Assembly: GCF_008710145.1 (NCBI RefSeq)
Contig: NZ_VYKL01000041.1
Span: 1 to 64,000 of the forward strand
Direction: 5' to 3'
From: Niallia endozanthoxylica
GTDB taxonomy: Bacteria; Bacillota; Bacilli; Bacillales; Cytobacillaceae
Length of the DNA stretch: 64,000 bases
A program made the position numbers and the translations under genes. This document shows positions 54,066 through 63,058 of the stretch, piece by piece (position 1 is the first letter of the stretch; each line of letters starts with the position of its first letter). The notes under the pieces were generated by a model. That model searched no databases and was not told the DNA's origin. It saw only the letters and a program-made list of their open reading frames with translations.

Positions 54066-57000
54066 CTATTGAGCTTCAACATTTTCAGATTGATGATGGT
54101 TCAGTTCCTCCGTTATTTTTTTGGATTTTCTTCTAGTGAACTTTTTCATTTTATTTGATAATCCATCTAGATAGGTGTAAATAACCGGTACAAATAATAA
54201 GGTAAAGAACATAGAGAAGGTTAGACCAAAGATAATCACGACGGCCATTGGCTGCTGTGATTCAGCTCCTTCTCCAAGTGCTAATCCTAATGGAATCATC
54301 CCTAATACCGTTGTAAGTGTGGTCATTAGAATTGGCTTTAGACGAGACGGTCCTGCCTGCAGGATGGCTTCTGTTCGGTCCATTCCCCTGCTTCTGAGAA
54401 TATTAATATAATCGACCAGAACGATGGCATTATTGACGACAATTCCCGCCAGCATAATAAATCCAATGAAAGCTGGAACACTGATTGGAAGTCCTGTGAT
54501 AAACAGTCCCACGACAATCCCTATAATCGCTGTCGGCATGGAGAACATAATGACAAACGGATAAAGGAAGGATTCAAACTGAATCGCCATGACCGCATAG
54601 ACTAGGAAAATCGAGAATCCAAGCGCAAGAGCCAGGTCTGCGAAGGATTCCATCATATCCTCTGATTGTCCGCCAATCTGGTAGGAATAGCCATCAGGAA
54701 AATTCATCATACTTAGCTCTGCCTCAATAGCCTTCGTGACAGCTAGAATATCAGCGCCCTCCACATCACTTGTAACATTTACTTGACGCTGCTGATTGTC
54801 CCGTGAAATGATCGATGGTCCCTGAACCTGAACAAGCTCAGCCACCGTTGATAAAGGAATCGATGTACCAGACGGTGTTTGAATCATCATCATTTGAAGG
54901 TCACTGATACTTGAGCGCTGCTCCTCAGGTAAGATAACCTTAATATCAATTTCACTGCCATCTTCACGATAGCGGGTTGCCACCTGACCATTAATCCCCA
55001 GCCTTACTTCAGACATAATCTGCTGATACGTTAATCCATATTGTGAGGCAACCTGACGATTGACTTCGATAAGCATTTGAGGCTGTGTCTCGGAAGTAGA
55101 GGTTTCAGGATTTTTCACCCCATCCACTTCTGATATGAGCCAAAGAACCTGCTGTGACAGTTCTTCTAAAATAAGCTGGTCTTCCCCATTAATATTGATT
55201 TGAACAGCAGCACCTCCACCTAATCCAACGGTAGCTTCAGATATCGTAATGTCAGCACCGGGAATTTCAGTGACTGCCTGACTAAGCTTATTCGATAATT
55301 CTGAGGTAGTCATGTCACGTTCACCTTTTGGAACAAGTTGAATCGTAAAGCTGGCTGTATTCGCACCAGATCCGATACCAAATCCAGATGACCCTACAGA
55401 TACATAGTTTGTCGCAATACTATCTTTATAAGGTTCTAACTTGCCTTCAATCTCTTGAACAACCGCTTCTGTCGCTGCCAACGGCGAACCGCTTGGCGTT
55501 TCAACGGAAATCGTAATCTGTCCTTGATCGGAGGTAGGAAACAGACTTGCCCCTAATTGTGTGACAAGCGGCAGACATCCGACAATCAATAAAGAGACAA
55601 TCCCAACGGTCGTTTTGCGGTGACCGATACAGTACGCCAACGCTTTTTTGTAAAAATCCTCAAAAGAACCAAATAATCGATCAAAACCAGATTTCTTCCC
55701 GTTTTCTTCCTGCATATCTTTCGTTAATAACTTAGAAGATAACATCGGGACAAGTGTTACCGCGACAACGAGCGAAGCAACTAACGAAAAGACAACCGAC
55801 AGGGCTAATGGAGCGAATAAATCAGCTGACAATCCTTCTAAAAAGATAATGGGTAAAAAGACGACAAGGGTCGTTGCGGTTGAGGCCACAATCGCCCCTG
55901 ATAATTCCTTTGTCCCTAAGATTGCGGCATCTTTAATTGAATGCCCCTTTTGCCTGTACGACACGATATTTTCTAAAATAACAATGGAGTTGTCCACCAT
56001 CATACCGACACCAAGTGCCAAACCACCAAGCGATAGAATATTTAAGGTTTCACCTGAAAAATACATCATCACAAAGGTAGCAATCAACGAAATCGGAATA
56101 GAAATTCCAATAATAATGGAGGAGCGGATGCTTCGTAAAAAGACAAACACGACAACAATGGAAATCGCTGCTGCCAACAGCATATTTGATGTAACAGAAC
56201 TAATCGAGCTGCGGACAAAGGTAGAGGAATCCAAGATAACAGTAAGCTCCACTTCTTTCGGCAGCCTTTCTTTGACTTTTTCAATCGCATCATACATGCC
56301 GTCTGCCACTTCAACCGTATTTCCGTCCGACTGCTTCATAACAGACAAGACAAGTGCCGGCTTTCCATTCACATAGGAGCTTGCACTTTCCTTCTTGAAT
56401 GTATCATTCACCGTACCAATATCCGCTAATTTAATTTCTTCACCTGATGGAAGCTTTAATTTCATATTATTAATATCTTCTACAGACTCAAATTCTCCAT
56501 TAAAGCGGACCTGCAGTTCTTTTGAGCCCTTTGTAATCGCTCCTGCTGATGAGGAGCTGTTTTCTGCACCTAACGATTGAATGACCTGTGACGTAGTAAT
56601 CCCGTATTGAGCTAAAAGAGCTGAATTAAGCTCGACCTGAATTTCCCTTGTTTTAGCTCCTGCAATGGATACAGATGCCACACCTTCTGAACGCTCTAGA
56701 TAAGGTGAGACGGTATCCTCGGCAATCTTAACTAAGGCTTGGGGCTCATCTCCTGTTAAACTTAGCGTCATTACAGGCATTTGCTGCGGATCAAAACGAA
56801 GAACCGACGGGTCATTCGCATCCTCCGGCAGCATGCCTTTGATTTGATCCACCTTTTCCCGTACCTCTAACAGCGCATTATCTAAATTAATACCTGACTG
56901 AAACTGCATAATAACCATAGAGGAATCGGACATGGCCTGCGATTGAATGGATTCAATCCCTTGAATCGAGGAAAGGGCTCCTTCCAACGGTTCATTAACC

Positions 57001-57185
57001 AGCTTCTCAACCTCCTCAGGAGCTGCACCTTGATAGGTTGTGGCAACGACCGCTATCGGAAGATCAATCTTTGGAAAAAGATCAATGGCTAAGTTCGTAA
57101 GTGAAACAAAGCCCATCGCCAGGATCCCAAGGTACAGCATAATGACACCGACGGGTCGTTTAACGGCTGTTTCTATAATTTTCAC
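54066..57185 (-). CDS. RND-family efflux transporter (SwrC/AcrB-like)
   Basis: A 1039-aa inner-membrane pump with the RND layout: one helix, a large external loop (~35-330), six helices, a second large loop (~550-850) and five final helices. The TM4 motif GVGMMVDNSIVILENI carries the proton-relay Asp; the second half has LAGIVVNNAIVLVDYIN. B. subtilis SwrC (YerP) is a Gram-positive member linked to surfactin resistance and swarming. The start is GTG, overlapping the adaptor stop by 4 nt (GTGA) with AAGGAGG upstream, so the two are translationally coupled. Substrate unknown. Confidence 0.9.
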   Translation of the reverse strand: MKIIETAVKRPVGVIMLYLGILAMGFVSLTNLAIDLFPKIDLPIAVVATTYQGAAPEEVEKLVNEPLEGALSSIQGIESIQSQAMSDSSMVIMQFQSGINLDNALLEVREKVDQIKGMLPEDANDPSVLRFDPQQMPVMTLSLTGDEPQALVKIAEDTVSPYLERSEGVASVSIAGAKTREIQVELNSALLAQYGITTSQVIQSLGAENSSSSAGAITKGSKELQVRFNGEFESVEDINNMKLKLPSGEEIKLADIGTVNDTFKKESASSYVNGKPALVLSVMKQSDGNTVEVADGMYDAIEKVKERLPKEVELTVILDSSTFVRSSISSVTSNMLLAAAISIVVVFVFLRSIRSSIIIGISIPISLIATFVMMYFSGETLNILSLGGLALGVGMMVDNSIVILENIVSYRQKGHSIKDAAILGTKELSGAIVASTATTLVVFLPIIFLEGLSADLFAPLALSVVFSLVASLVVAVTLVPMLSSKLLTKDMQEENGKKSGFDRLFGSFEDFYKKALAYCIGHRKTTVGIVSLLIVGCLPLVTQLGASLFPTSDQGQITISVETPSGSPLAATEAVVQEIEGKLEPYKDSIATNYVSVGSSGFGIGSGANTASFTIQLVPKGERDMTTSELSNKLSQAVTEIPGADITISEATVGLGGGAAVQININGEDQLILEELSQQVLWLISEVDGVKNPETSTSETQPQMLIEVNRQVASQYGLTYQQIMSEVRLGINGQVATRYREDGSEIDIKVILPEEQRSSISDLQMMMIQTPSGTSIPLSTVAELVQVQGPSIISRDNQQRQVNVTSDVEGADILAVTKAIEAELSMMNFPDGYSYQIGGQSEDMMESFADLALALGFSIFLVYAVMAIQFESFLYPFVIMFSMPTAIIGIVVGLFITGLPISVPAFIGFIMLAGIVVNNAIVLVDYINILRSRGMDRTEAILQAGPSRLKPILMTTLTTVLGMIPLGLALGEGAESQQPMAVVIIFGLTFSMFFTLLFVPVIYTYLDGLSNKMKKFTRRKSKKITEELNHHQSENVEAQ

Positions 57186-58591
57186 TTACGTTCCTCCTTA
57201 ATGATCCTTACTTTGTTTCCATCCATTAAGGTATTCTGTCCTTTTAAAACAATCGTGTTCTTTTCAGAAAGTCCTTTCCCTTCGATTGCCGTTAACTCTG
57301 TTTGTGCATTCTTAATCTTTACAGGCGTTTGAACAGCTTTTCCATCCTTAACGATAAAGACAAACGTATCTTTTCCTTTTTCAACCACGGCATCTGTCGG
57401 TACAAGCAATGCTTCCTCGCCTACTGCTGTTTCCTGAACCACTTTGGCAATCATACCTGGTTTAATTTTTCCAGCATGCTCCGCGACAGCCGCCTCAAGT
57501 ACATAAAAACCTGCCTCATTGGCGACGTTGGAGATATAGGTAACAGTGGCTTTAAACGTTTCGTTTAAAGATGGAATTTCTACACTTATTTCCTGGTCCT
57601 TTTGAAAAGAAGTTAATTGATCGGCGCTTAACTGCGCCTCCACAAGGATTTGATTTAAATCAACAACTGTTGCAAACGGAGCACTTGTACTGACAACCTC
57701 ACCAACTGACCCATTTACCGCTGTGATTTCACCGGCAATGGTTGCGATAATTTTCGAATCATCTAATCGGTCTTTTGCCTGCTGAATCCGTAAATCAGTG
57801 GACTCCAACCCTGTCTGTGCCTGCTCGATGCCAATTTGGGCCAATTCCAGCTGCTGCTCAGCATTTGAAAGGCCTACTTTTGCCTGTTCGAGCGCCTGCT
57901 CAGTTAATTCAATATCTGTATTGCTTGCCGCATTACTGCTTTGCAGCTTTGCCTGATCCAGAGCAATTTTTGCCTGATTTAATGCGGTCTCCGCCTGCTC
58001 TAACTGCTGCTTGGAAACAGCACCAGCATCATACAAGCCCTTCATTCGATCATAATTGGTCTGCGCATCATTTAGGCCGATTTCCGCCTGTTGCACCGCA
58101 AACGATGAATTATCAATCCCAGTTGCTTGACCATTCTTTGCCTTTTGCATATTTAACTCCGCTTGTTTGACACCAATTCTTGCGTTATTCACGGCATTTT
58201 CAGCCTGAGATTTTGATACAAGTGCCTGATCATACTGACTTTGCGAGCTTCGGGCTGAAGTTTCTTCCATTTCAACTGCTAACTGTTGGTCACTATTATT
58301 AATGACAGCCAGAACATCGCCCTTATTCACCTTGTCCCCTTTTTTCACATTCACTTTTACCAGCTCGCCAACCATTTTCGGCAGTACGTCAGCCGTTGTG
58401 CCTGCCGTTACTTTGGCAATTACCTCATTTTTGACTGTCAAGCTTCCCTTTGTAATCTCCCCGACTTGAACCGGCGTTTCCTTTACAACTTGCGATTCTG
58501 AAGTTGAAGCCTCTTCAGCATTGCAGGCAGTAATAAGTAAAGCAATGGAAATACCGCTTGCCGCCAGCAGGTGACGATGGCGTTTTTTCAT
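57182..58591 (-). CDS. RND adaptor lipoprotein (HlyD/membrane-fusion type)
   Basis: A 469-aa adaptor. The N-terminus ends in a lipobox (LLITAC, Cys23), so it is probably a lipoprotein. A split lipoyl-like domain (VKVNVKKGDKVNKGDVLAVI) surrounds a very long coiled-coil hairpin (~95-285, Ala/Gln-rich with QAEIGLNDAQ-type heptads). Beta-barrel and membrane-proximal domains follow. Adaptors of this type link an RND pump to a TolC tunnel in Gram-negatives. The long hairpin is of the kind that contacts TolC, and a TolC-like gene lies 2.5 kb upstream. The ATG has GAGGGGGAC upstream. Confidence 0.88.
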   Translation of the reverse strand: MKKRHRHLLAASGISIALLITACNAEEASTSESQVVKETPVQVGEITKGSLTVKNEVIAKVTAGTTADVLPKMVGELVKVNVKKGDKVNKGDVLAVINNSDQQLAVEMEETSARSSQSQYDQALVSKSQAENAVNNARIGVKQAELNMQKAKNGQATGIDNSSFAVQQAEIGLNDAQTNYDRMKGLYDAGAVSKQQLEQAETALNQAKIALDQAKLQSSNAASNTDIELTEQALEQAKVGLSNAEQQLELAQIGIEQAQTGLESTDLRIQQAKDRLDDSKIIATIAGEITAVNGSVGEVVSTSAPFATVVDLNQILVEAQLSADQLTSFQKDQEISVEIPSLNETFKATVTYISNVANEAGFYVLEAAVAEHAGKIKPGMIAKVVQETAVGEEALLVPTDAVVEKGKDTFVFIVKDGKAVQTPVKIKNAQTELTAIEGKGLSEKNTIVLKGQNTLMDGNKVRIIKEERK

Positions 58592-58611
58592 TTAAATTGT
58601 CCCCCTCATAG

Positions 58612-59499
58612 CTACTGAGCCATTTGCTCGGTGATGATTTCTACTATTTTGTCTGATATTGGTTTCGTTTCTGGTATAACATGGAGATTATTCAGTAATC
58701 CAAGAAGAATCATTCTTCTTGGATTAACCTGTTTTGTCTCCTCTTTTATGAATTCAATTGAATCTACACAATCTTTTCTAACCTGTTCATCTATATTTGA
58801 ATCCATGATCAGATTCTCTAACTGAAGAAAATAAGTATGGAGCTTCTCTTGCCAATGACTCTCACCGAATAACGGCTGAGCTTGTATATTCATTTGAGAT
58901 AACACGAATTGCGGTTTTTCCTTTTTCTCTAACAGCCCTTCTACCAGATCGTCTAGCCGGGAAATAATAAATGCTGTCAATCCTTCTATCGATAAGGAAG
59001 CATTTGTGCTGAACAATGTAAACAGATAGCCTTCAATCATTGCTTTAAGGATAATCGTCAGGTCAATCGTATAGGGAAGAATCGAGGCACCATAGATATT
59101 GGTTAAACTTTCCTTATACCATTGAAACGTATCTGTTTTAGCTGATTGCAAGAATTCCTCCAGCTCTTTACTGTAGCTGACATTTTCATTCATATGCATG
59201 AGGATGAATTCCTTTTGCGATAATAGCTCTTCCATATATATGCTGATTTGTGTTCGCAAACGTTCCTTTGGATGGAGGTCTTTTGTATCATCGACGGCAT
59301 TCATTTTTTCTTTGATTATCTGATAATAGTATCGGTAGATTTCGACCAGCAGTTCATTCTTCGAAGTAAAATGAAGATAAAGCGCCCCCTTTGAAACCCC
59401 TGCTTGTTCAGCAACCTCCTGCATTGATGTGGAATGATAACCCTTTGTTGCAAACAGCATCATAGCTTGTTCTAATATATTTTTCTTTTTTTCATTCAT
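58612..59499 (-). CDS. TetR-family regulator of the efflux operon
   Basis: A 295-aa regulator, longer than most TetR proteins (~190-210 aa). The N-terminal HTH (~5-50) reads ILEQAMMLFATKGYHSTSMQEVAEQAGVSKGALYLHF; the long C-terminal part is helical and probably binds ligand. The stop is 20 nt before the adaptor start, so regulator, adaptor and pump form one operon, comparable to yerO-swrC of B. subtilis. The ATG at 59499 has AGAGAGG upstream; an in-frame ATG 14 codons earlier overlaps the operator region. It probably represses its own operon. Confidence 0.88.
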   Translation of the reverse strand: MNEKKKNILEQAMMLFATKGYHSTSMQEVAEQAGVSKGALYLHFTSKNELLVEIYRYYYQIIKEKMNAVDDTKDLHPKERLRTQISIYMEELLSQKEFILMHMNENVSYSKELEEFLQSAKTDTFQWYKESLTNIYGASILPYTIDLTIILKAMIEGYLFTLFSTNASLSIEGLTAFIISRLDDLVEGLLEKKEKPQFVLSQMNIQAQPLFGESHWQEKLHTYFLQLENLIMDSNIDEQVRKDCVDSIEFIKEETKQVNPRRMILLGLLNNLHVIPETKPISDKIVEIITEQMAQ

Positions 59500-59522
59500 A
59501 TGTTTTACCTCTCTGCAAAGAT

Positions 59523-59536
59523 TAACTGACCAGTTA
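59523..59536. promoter_or_regulatory. Probable TetR operator
   Basis: A palindrome TAACTG-AC-CAGTTA, extended by a G-A/T-C pair on each side, lies between the promoter and the tetR start, a typical site for autorepression. Confidence 0.7.
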
Positions 59537-59551
59537 GTCATACACTATCTT

Positions 59552-59580
59552 ACTATACTATCATGTTTTTGAATTAACAA
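59552..59580 (-). promoter_or_regulatory. Promoter of the tetR-adaptor-RND operon
   Basis: On the minus strand, TTGTTA (59575-59580), a 17-bp spacer and TATAGT (59552-59557). The predicted start of transcription falls just before the operator palindrome. Confidence 0.65.
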
Positions 59581-59599
59581 GAAATACTCTATGAAAATA

Positions 59600-59646
59600 A
59601 AAAAAAGAAGAAGCAGCCCTATACTTGCGGCATACTCCTTCTTCTA
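59600..59646 (-). terminator. Terminator of the TolC-like gene
   Basis: AGAAGAAG (59606-59613) pairs with CTTCTTCT (59638-59645) with a T-run on the minus strand, 8 nt past the stop. Confidence 0.72.
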
Positions 59647-59653
59647 ATCTTCA

Positions 59654-61096
59654 TTATTGTGTTTGAATAACCCCTTGATGGACAGCCTTCACTTGTTCTT
59701 TTAACATATAATAGCCTAGCTCAGCCATTTCTATATCAAATTCTGCTTGTTTAACTGACAAATTTGACTGCTGATATTGATGCTCAGATAGTAGACCAGC
59801 TTCAAATTGTAGTTTATATTGTTCGGAATCTCTTTTTGCATACTCAAGGTCTCTCTTTTTATCTACTAGATTTTGGGACGCCTTTTCTAGGTCATAATTA
59901 AGTGTTTTGATGCTCTCTTTTAAGTCAAGCTTCAACTGTCTTATATTTTCCTTTTCCACTTCAACGGCAATTTCTGCCTGCTTTATTTTATATACACTCG
60001 CATCTTCTTGACTTACTAAGTCATCTAAATCTAACTCTGCAAGTGATAAATTCTGCTGGGCTTTTTTATATGAATACGAATTTTCTATTAGTTTATTGAT
60101 GTCCTTTTCTTTTACACTCACCACAATGGAGCTATTTTCTATATCCTTAAGTTGAATGTCCGGGTTATATTCAACATCGATATCAAGCAGAAGCTTGGCT
60201 AAATCTCTTTGGTAATCCTTTTTGGCCCAATTTAGAGACGTTTTTTGCTTCTCAAGCTCACGTTTATTTTGTTCCAATTCGTATGCTGAAGAGATACCGA
60301 ATTCAACTTTTTTCTCTAATACATTCACATTTTTTTCCGTTTGCGCAACAGATGCTTCCATTAAATCAATCTGTTGCTTTGAAGATAACAAAGCAGTATA
60401 AGAGGAAGTTAACATCATTTTAACCATCTGCTGGGCTTCCTTCGTCTCAAAAGTCAATTGAAGCTCACCAACTTCTAGTTTTTTTAGAGCAAGCTGCAGC
60501 TGGTCAATCGCATCTTCTAAAGCCTCGACTTGAGCGTTAATGGCTTGCATTGCTTGGATATATCCACTTTTAGTTTGTTCAAGCTGACTAACAGCGATTG
60601 AAGTTTCTAGTTTTTGAAGCTTTAACTGTAACAGTGTACTTTGTTTCACTAAATCATCAATTGAATCTTTTTCATCTGTTTCATCAACTGAGTCTTTTTC
60701 ATCTTGTTCATCTGCTTCTGACCCTGTTTCCAAATCAGAAATTTGTTTTTCAATTTCCGCCAACACTTCATGTAATCCGGTAATCTTTTCATTAATATCA
60801 GCTAAATTTATTTTCGGTACACTAGAATTAGCTTCATCTATATCATCATCTAAATCTTGAATATCTTTTTCCATATCTTTTTGCTGGTTATCCATAACCT
60901 GCATTTGATACTCCAGCAATAACAGCATAGAATTTCGCTCTAATCCACGTTCTATCACATCATCAATGGACAAAGCAGATAGTTTTTTCACTTCTGCTGA
61001 TTCTTCCTGTTGTTGATCTGCAGCATATGCGTATACAGTCGGCTGAAGCGATGATAAAGCCAATCCTGCAGCCACCATAAAAGCTAATTTCTTCAT
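59654..61096 (-). CDS. TolC-like secreted coiled-coil protein
   Basis: A 480-aa protein with signal peptide (1-25) and long alpha-helical coiled coils throughout. The start of the mature part (LSIDDVIERGLERNSMLLLLEYQMQV) and the C-terminal repeat (FEAGLLSEHQYQQSNLSVKQAEFDIEMAELGYYMLKEQV) match the two halves of outer-membrane TolC proteins. A hydrophilic acidic insert (EADEQDEKDSVDETDEKDS, ~140) is seen, and no beta-barrel-like segment was noticed. TolC-family proteins of unknown role are annotated in some Bacilli. It is upstream of the RND operon with its own terminator. The ATG at 61096 has GAGGGGAT upstream. Confidence 0.78.
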   Translation of the reverse strand: MKKLAFMVAAGLALSSLQPTVYAYAADQQQEESAEVKKLSALSIDDVIERGLERNSMLLLLEYQMQVMDNQQKDMEKDIQDLDDDIDEANSSVPKINLADINEKITGLHEVLAEIEKQISDLETGSEADEQDEKDSVDETDEKDSIDDLVKQSTLLQLKLQKLETSIAVSQLEQTKSGYIQAMQAINAQVEALEDAIDQLQLALKKLEVGELQLTFETKEAQQMVKMMLTSSYTALLSSKQQIDLMEASVAQTEKNVNVLEKKVEFGISSAYELEQNKRELEKQKTSLNWAKKDYQRDLAKLLLDIDVEYNPDIQLKDIENSSIVVSVKEKDINKLIENSYSYKKAQQNLSLAELDLDDLVSQEDASVYKIKQAEIAVEVEKENIRQLKLDLKESIKTLNYDLEKASQNLVDKKRDLEYAKRDSEQYKLQFEAGLLSEHQYQQSNLSVKQAEFDIEMAELGYYMLKEQVKAVHQGVIQTQ

Positions 61097-61471
61097 AAGA
61101 ATATCCCCTCTCACTCCTGAAACATTTCATATATGTTAACTCTACCAACTACGGAAATGTTTTCTATTCTCTCATTATATCATAATAATTTTTGCTAGAT
61201 AAATAGGGTATAATAATTTTAATATAGAAGGAAAGTGCACGCTCGAAGATAATTTTTTATTTGTATTGTCACAGGAAAGCATGTTTGTGACATTGCTATG
61301 AATGTTTTATCTTGGAAAAAGAATAGAGAGAAGCGAAGTGCTTTCTTTTTCCTAACAAGAAAAGATCTACATGGTACTTTTTATAAAATTAGAGACATAT
61401 ATCAGAATAAGGGAAAAGAAAATGAGTTAGGAATAACATGACAGATGAATTCAATAATGGGGTGGAAAATA
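61097..61471. other. Divergent intergenic region
   Basis: 375 bp of AT-rich sequence between the TolC-like and YwaF-like genes. It must hold both promoters; no repeat or extra gene was recognised. Confidence 0.4.
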
Positions 61472-62212
61472 ATGGAGTGGTTTGGCGACAGCAATCGATC
61501 ATTCAATTTTCATATGTTTTCCCAAAGCCATTTGATTATAATAGCTATTTTTATACTAGTTACAGTCGTTATTTTTCTATATAGACATAAAATGAACACT
61601 GCCCACTGGAGAAAAATTGAAATCAGTACCGCCATTTCATTAATCTTGTTCGAGATCACCTATCACACATGGATGCATACAAATTCTCTATGGAAACTTA
61701 GAAGCTCCCTCCCGTTAGAACTATGTAATATCAGCCTTATCTTGTGTGTCATTTTACTCTTAACTAAGAAAAAATTTGTCTTTGAGATATTATTTTTCAC
61801 TGCTTTACTCGGCGCTTCACAGGCTATCTTTACACCTGCCTTATCATACGGCTTTCCACACTTTCGATTTTTCCACTTCTTCTATACGCATATCATGGTC
61901 GTTTGGGTGACCTTATATTTTACGTGGGTAAAAGGGTATTATCCAACTTTTCGCTCTGTTATCAAATTAATTGTCTTTATCAATCTTCTATTACCGGTCA
62001 TCTTGTTCGTTAATAAAAAGACAAACGGCAACTACTGGTTCTTACGCCACAAGCCTGAAGGTCCAAGTCTTTTTGACGTGCTAGGGCCTTATCCCTGGTA
62101 TATTTTTTCATTGGAGGGGTTATTAGTTGGGCTAAGCTTGATCACTTGGATTATTTTCCGAAAGCAAGCTAAGGTGCATCATAAGGACCGTTCACGGTCC
62201 CCATTGTTGTGA
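61472..62212 (+). CDS. YwaF-like integral membrane protein (TIGR02206 type)
   Basis: A 246-aa membrane protein with seven hydrophobic segments. The N-terminus MEWFGDSNRSFNFHMFSQSHLI and the motifs TYHTWMHTNSLWKLRSSLPLELCNIS and PHFRFFHFFYTHIMVVW are those of the YwaF family, whose function is not established. The ATG at 61472 has GGGGTGG upstream; ATG codons at 61445 and 61457 are possible alternatives. A terminator follows. Confidence 0.8.
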   Translation: MEWFGDSNRSFNFHMFSQSHLIIIAIFILVTVVIFLYRHKMNTAHWRKIEISTAISLILFEITYHTWMHTNSLWKLRSSLPLELCNISLILCVILLLTKKKFVFEILFFTALLGASQAIFTPALSYGFPHFRFFHFFYTHIMVVWVTLYFTWVKGYYPTFRSVIKLIVFINLLLPVILFVNKKTNGNYWFLRHKPEGPSLFDVLGPYPWYIFSLEGLLVGLSLITWIIFRKQAKVHHKDRSRSPLL

Positions 62213-62236
62213 TTGTGAATGGTAACCCCTAAAATA

Positions 62237-62279
62237 TAAAAAGCTTTGTAGAAATTAAAATTGTCTACAGAGCTTTTCT
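62237..62279 (+). terminator. Terminator of the YwaF-like gene
   Basis: AAAAGCT-TTGTAGA (62239-62252) pairs with TCTACAGAGCTTTT (62264-62277), with a T-rich 3' arm. Confidence 0.72.
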
Positions 62280-62556
62280 GGTTCCGAAAATCTATATAAA
62301 TCTGTACATTGACCACAGAATAAATAGATATTTTGAGTCATTCGCTCCTTACCGAAAAGCAAGGTCTTAGTTGGGTCAATTTGCTGCTGCACAGTCCAAA
62401 AGCACGACTGCCATATACAAGCGTATCCTACAACCGTTTGGTGAAACTAAAAATCAAAGTAAGACTAAGTAGGTCATCTTCACCTTCCCGAAAGATAAAA
62501 GGTCCCTTTCCTATAAAAGCATCTAGTTTCTTTATGATGAACAACTAAAAAACTGA

Positions 62557-62661
62557 TTACACTAAAGCCACTTTCATTACCTTTCCTTCTCTTTCCCAAC
62601 GGCAAAGCGTATCAATGGTTACGCCTATTTCTTCGGCTACTTTTCCAATAGGTAACTTCAT
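62557..62661 (-). pseudogene. Truncated MerR/IS607-recombinase-type HTH fragment
   Basis: 34 codons starting MKLPIGKVAEEIGVTIDTL and continuing CRWEREGKV, the N-terminal HTH seen in MerR proteins and in IS607-family serine recombinases. The usual RTPGGHRRY continuation is missing and a stop follows within five codons. A good GGAGGAATT site precedes it. It is probably the 5' remnant of an IS607-like transposase gene. The rest of the 846-bp gap (62213-63058) shows no recognisable TnpB part, although 62330-62550 could be degraded element sequence. Confidence 0.6.
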
Positions 62662-63058
62662 TGCTGAATTCCTCCATACATTAACTAATTCCAATATAAT
62701 AAAAACTATTTTAAACCTCTACTAATTCTTCCGACAAACTTTGAGTGGTGACAGTAGAACCGGATACCAAAGAATAATCCAATATCATCAGTGACGACAA
62801 TTCAGGCTGCACTGTGACCAAACCCCATTGTACTACTTAAAAGTAAAGATAACAGAAATACTTTTGACATATACAAGAAAAATATTAACCAAGATTTAAT
62901 TATTGTAAATTATTTAAATATTTCGTCGAATTCATTGAAATATTTATTTTTTTGAATATACTATAAATTAAATATTGATTTCAGAGCATTTTTTATTTTT
63001 ATTGTTCGTTATAAAGAACTATAATTTTTATTACAGTTGGAAGGGTCGAGGTAAATGA

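Noticed and set aside
55849-56376. 175-codon plus-strand open frame
   Set aside because: It lies wholly inside the RND pump gene on the opposite strand; the pump motifs are intact, so this is a shadow frame.
59654-61096. Evidence that the organism is diderm
   Set aside because: Only the TolC-like protein hints at it. No LPS, BAM or Lpt genes are seen, while SLH/CsaB/LCP and the lipoprotein adaptor fit a monoderm Bacillaceae.
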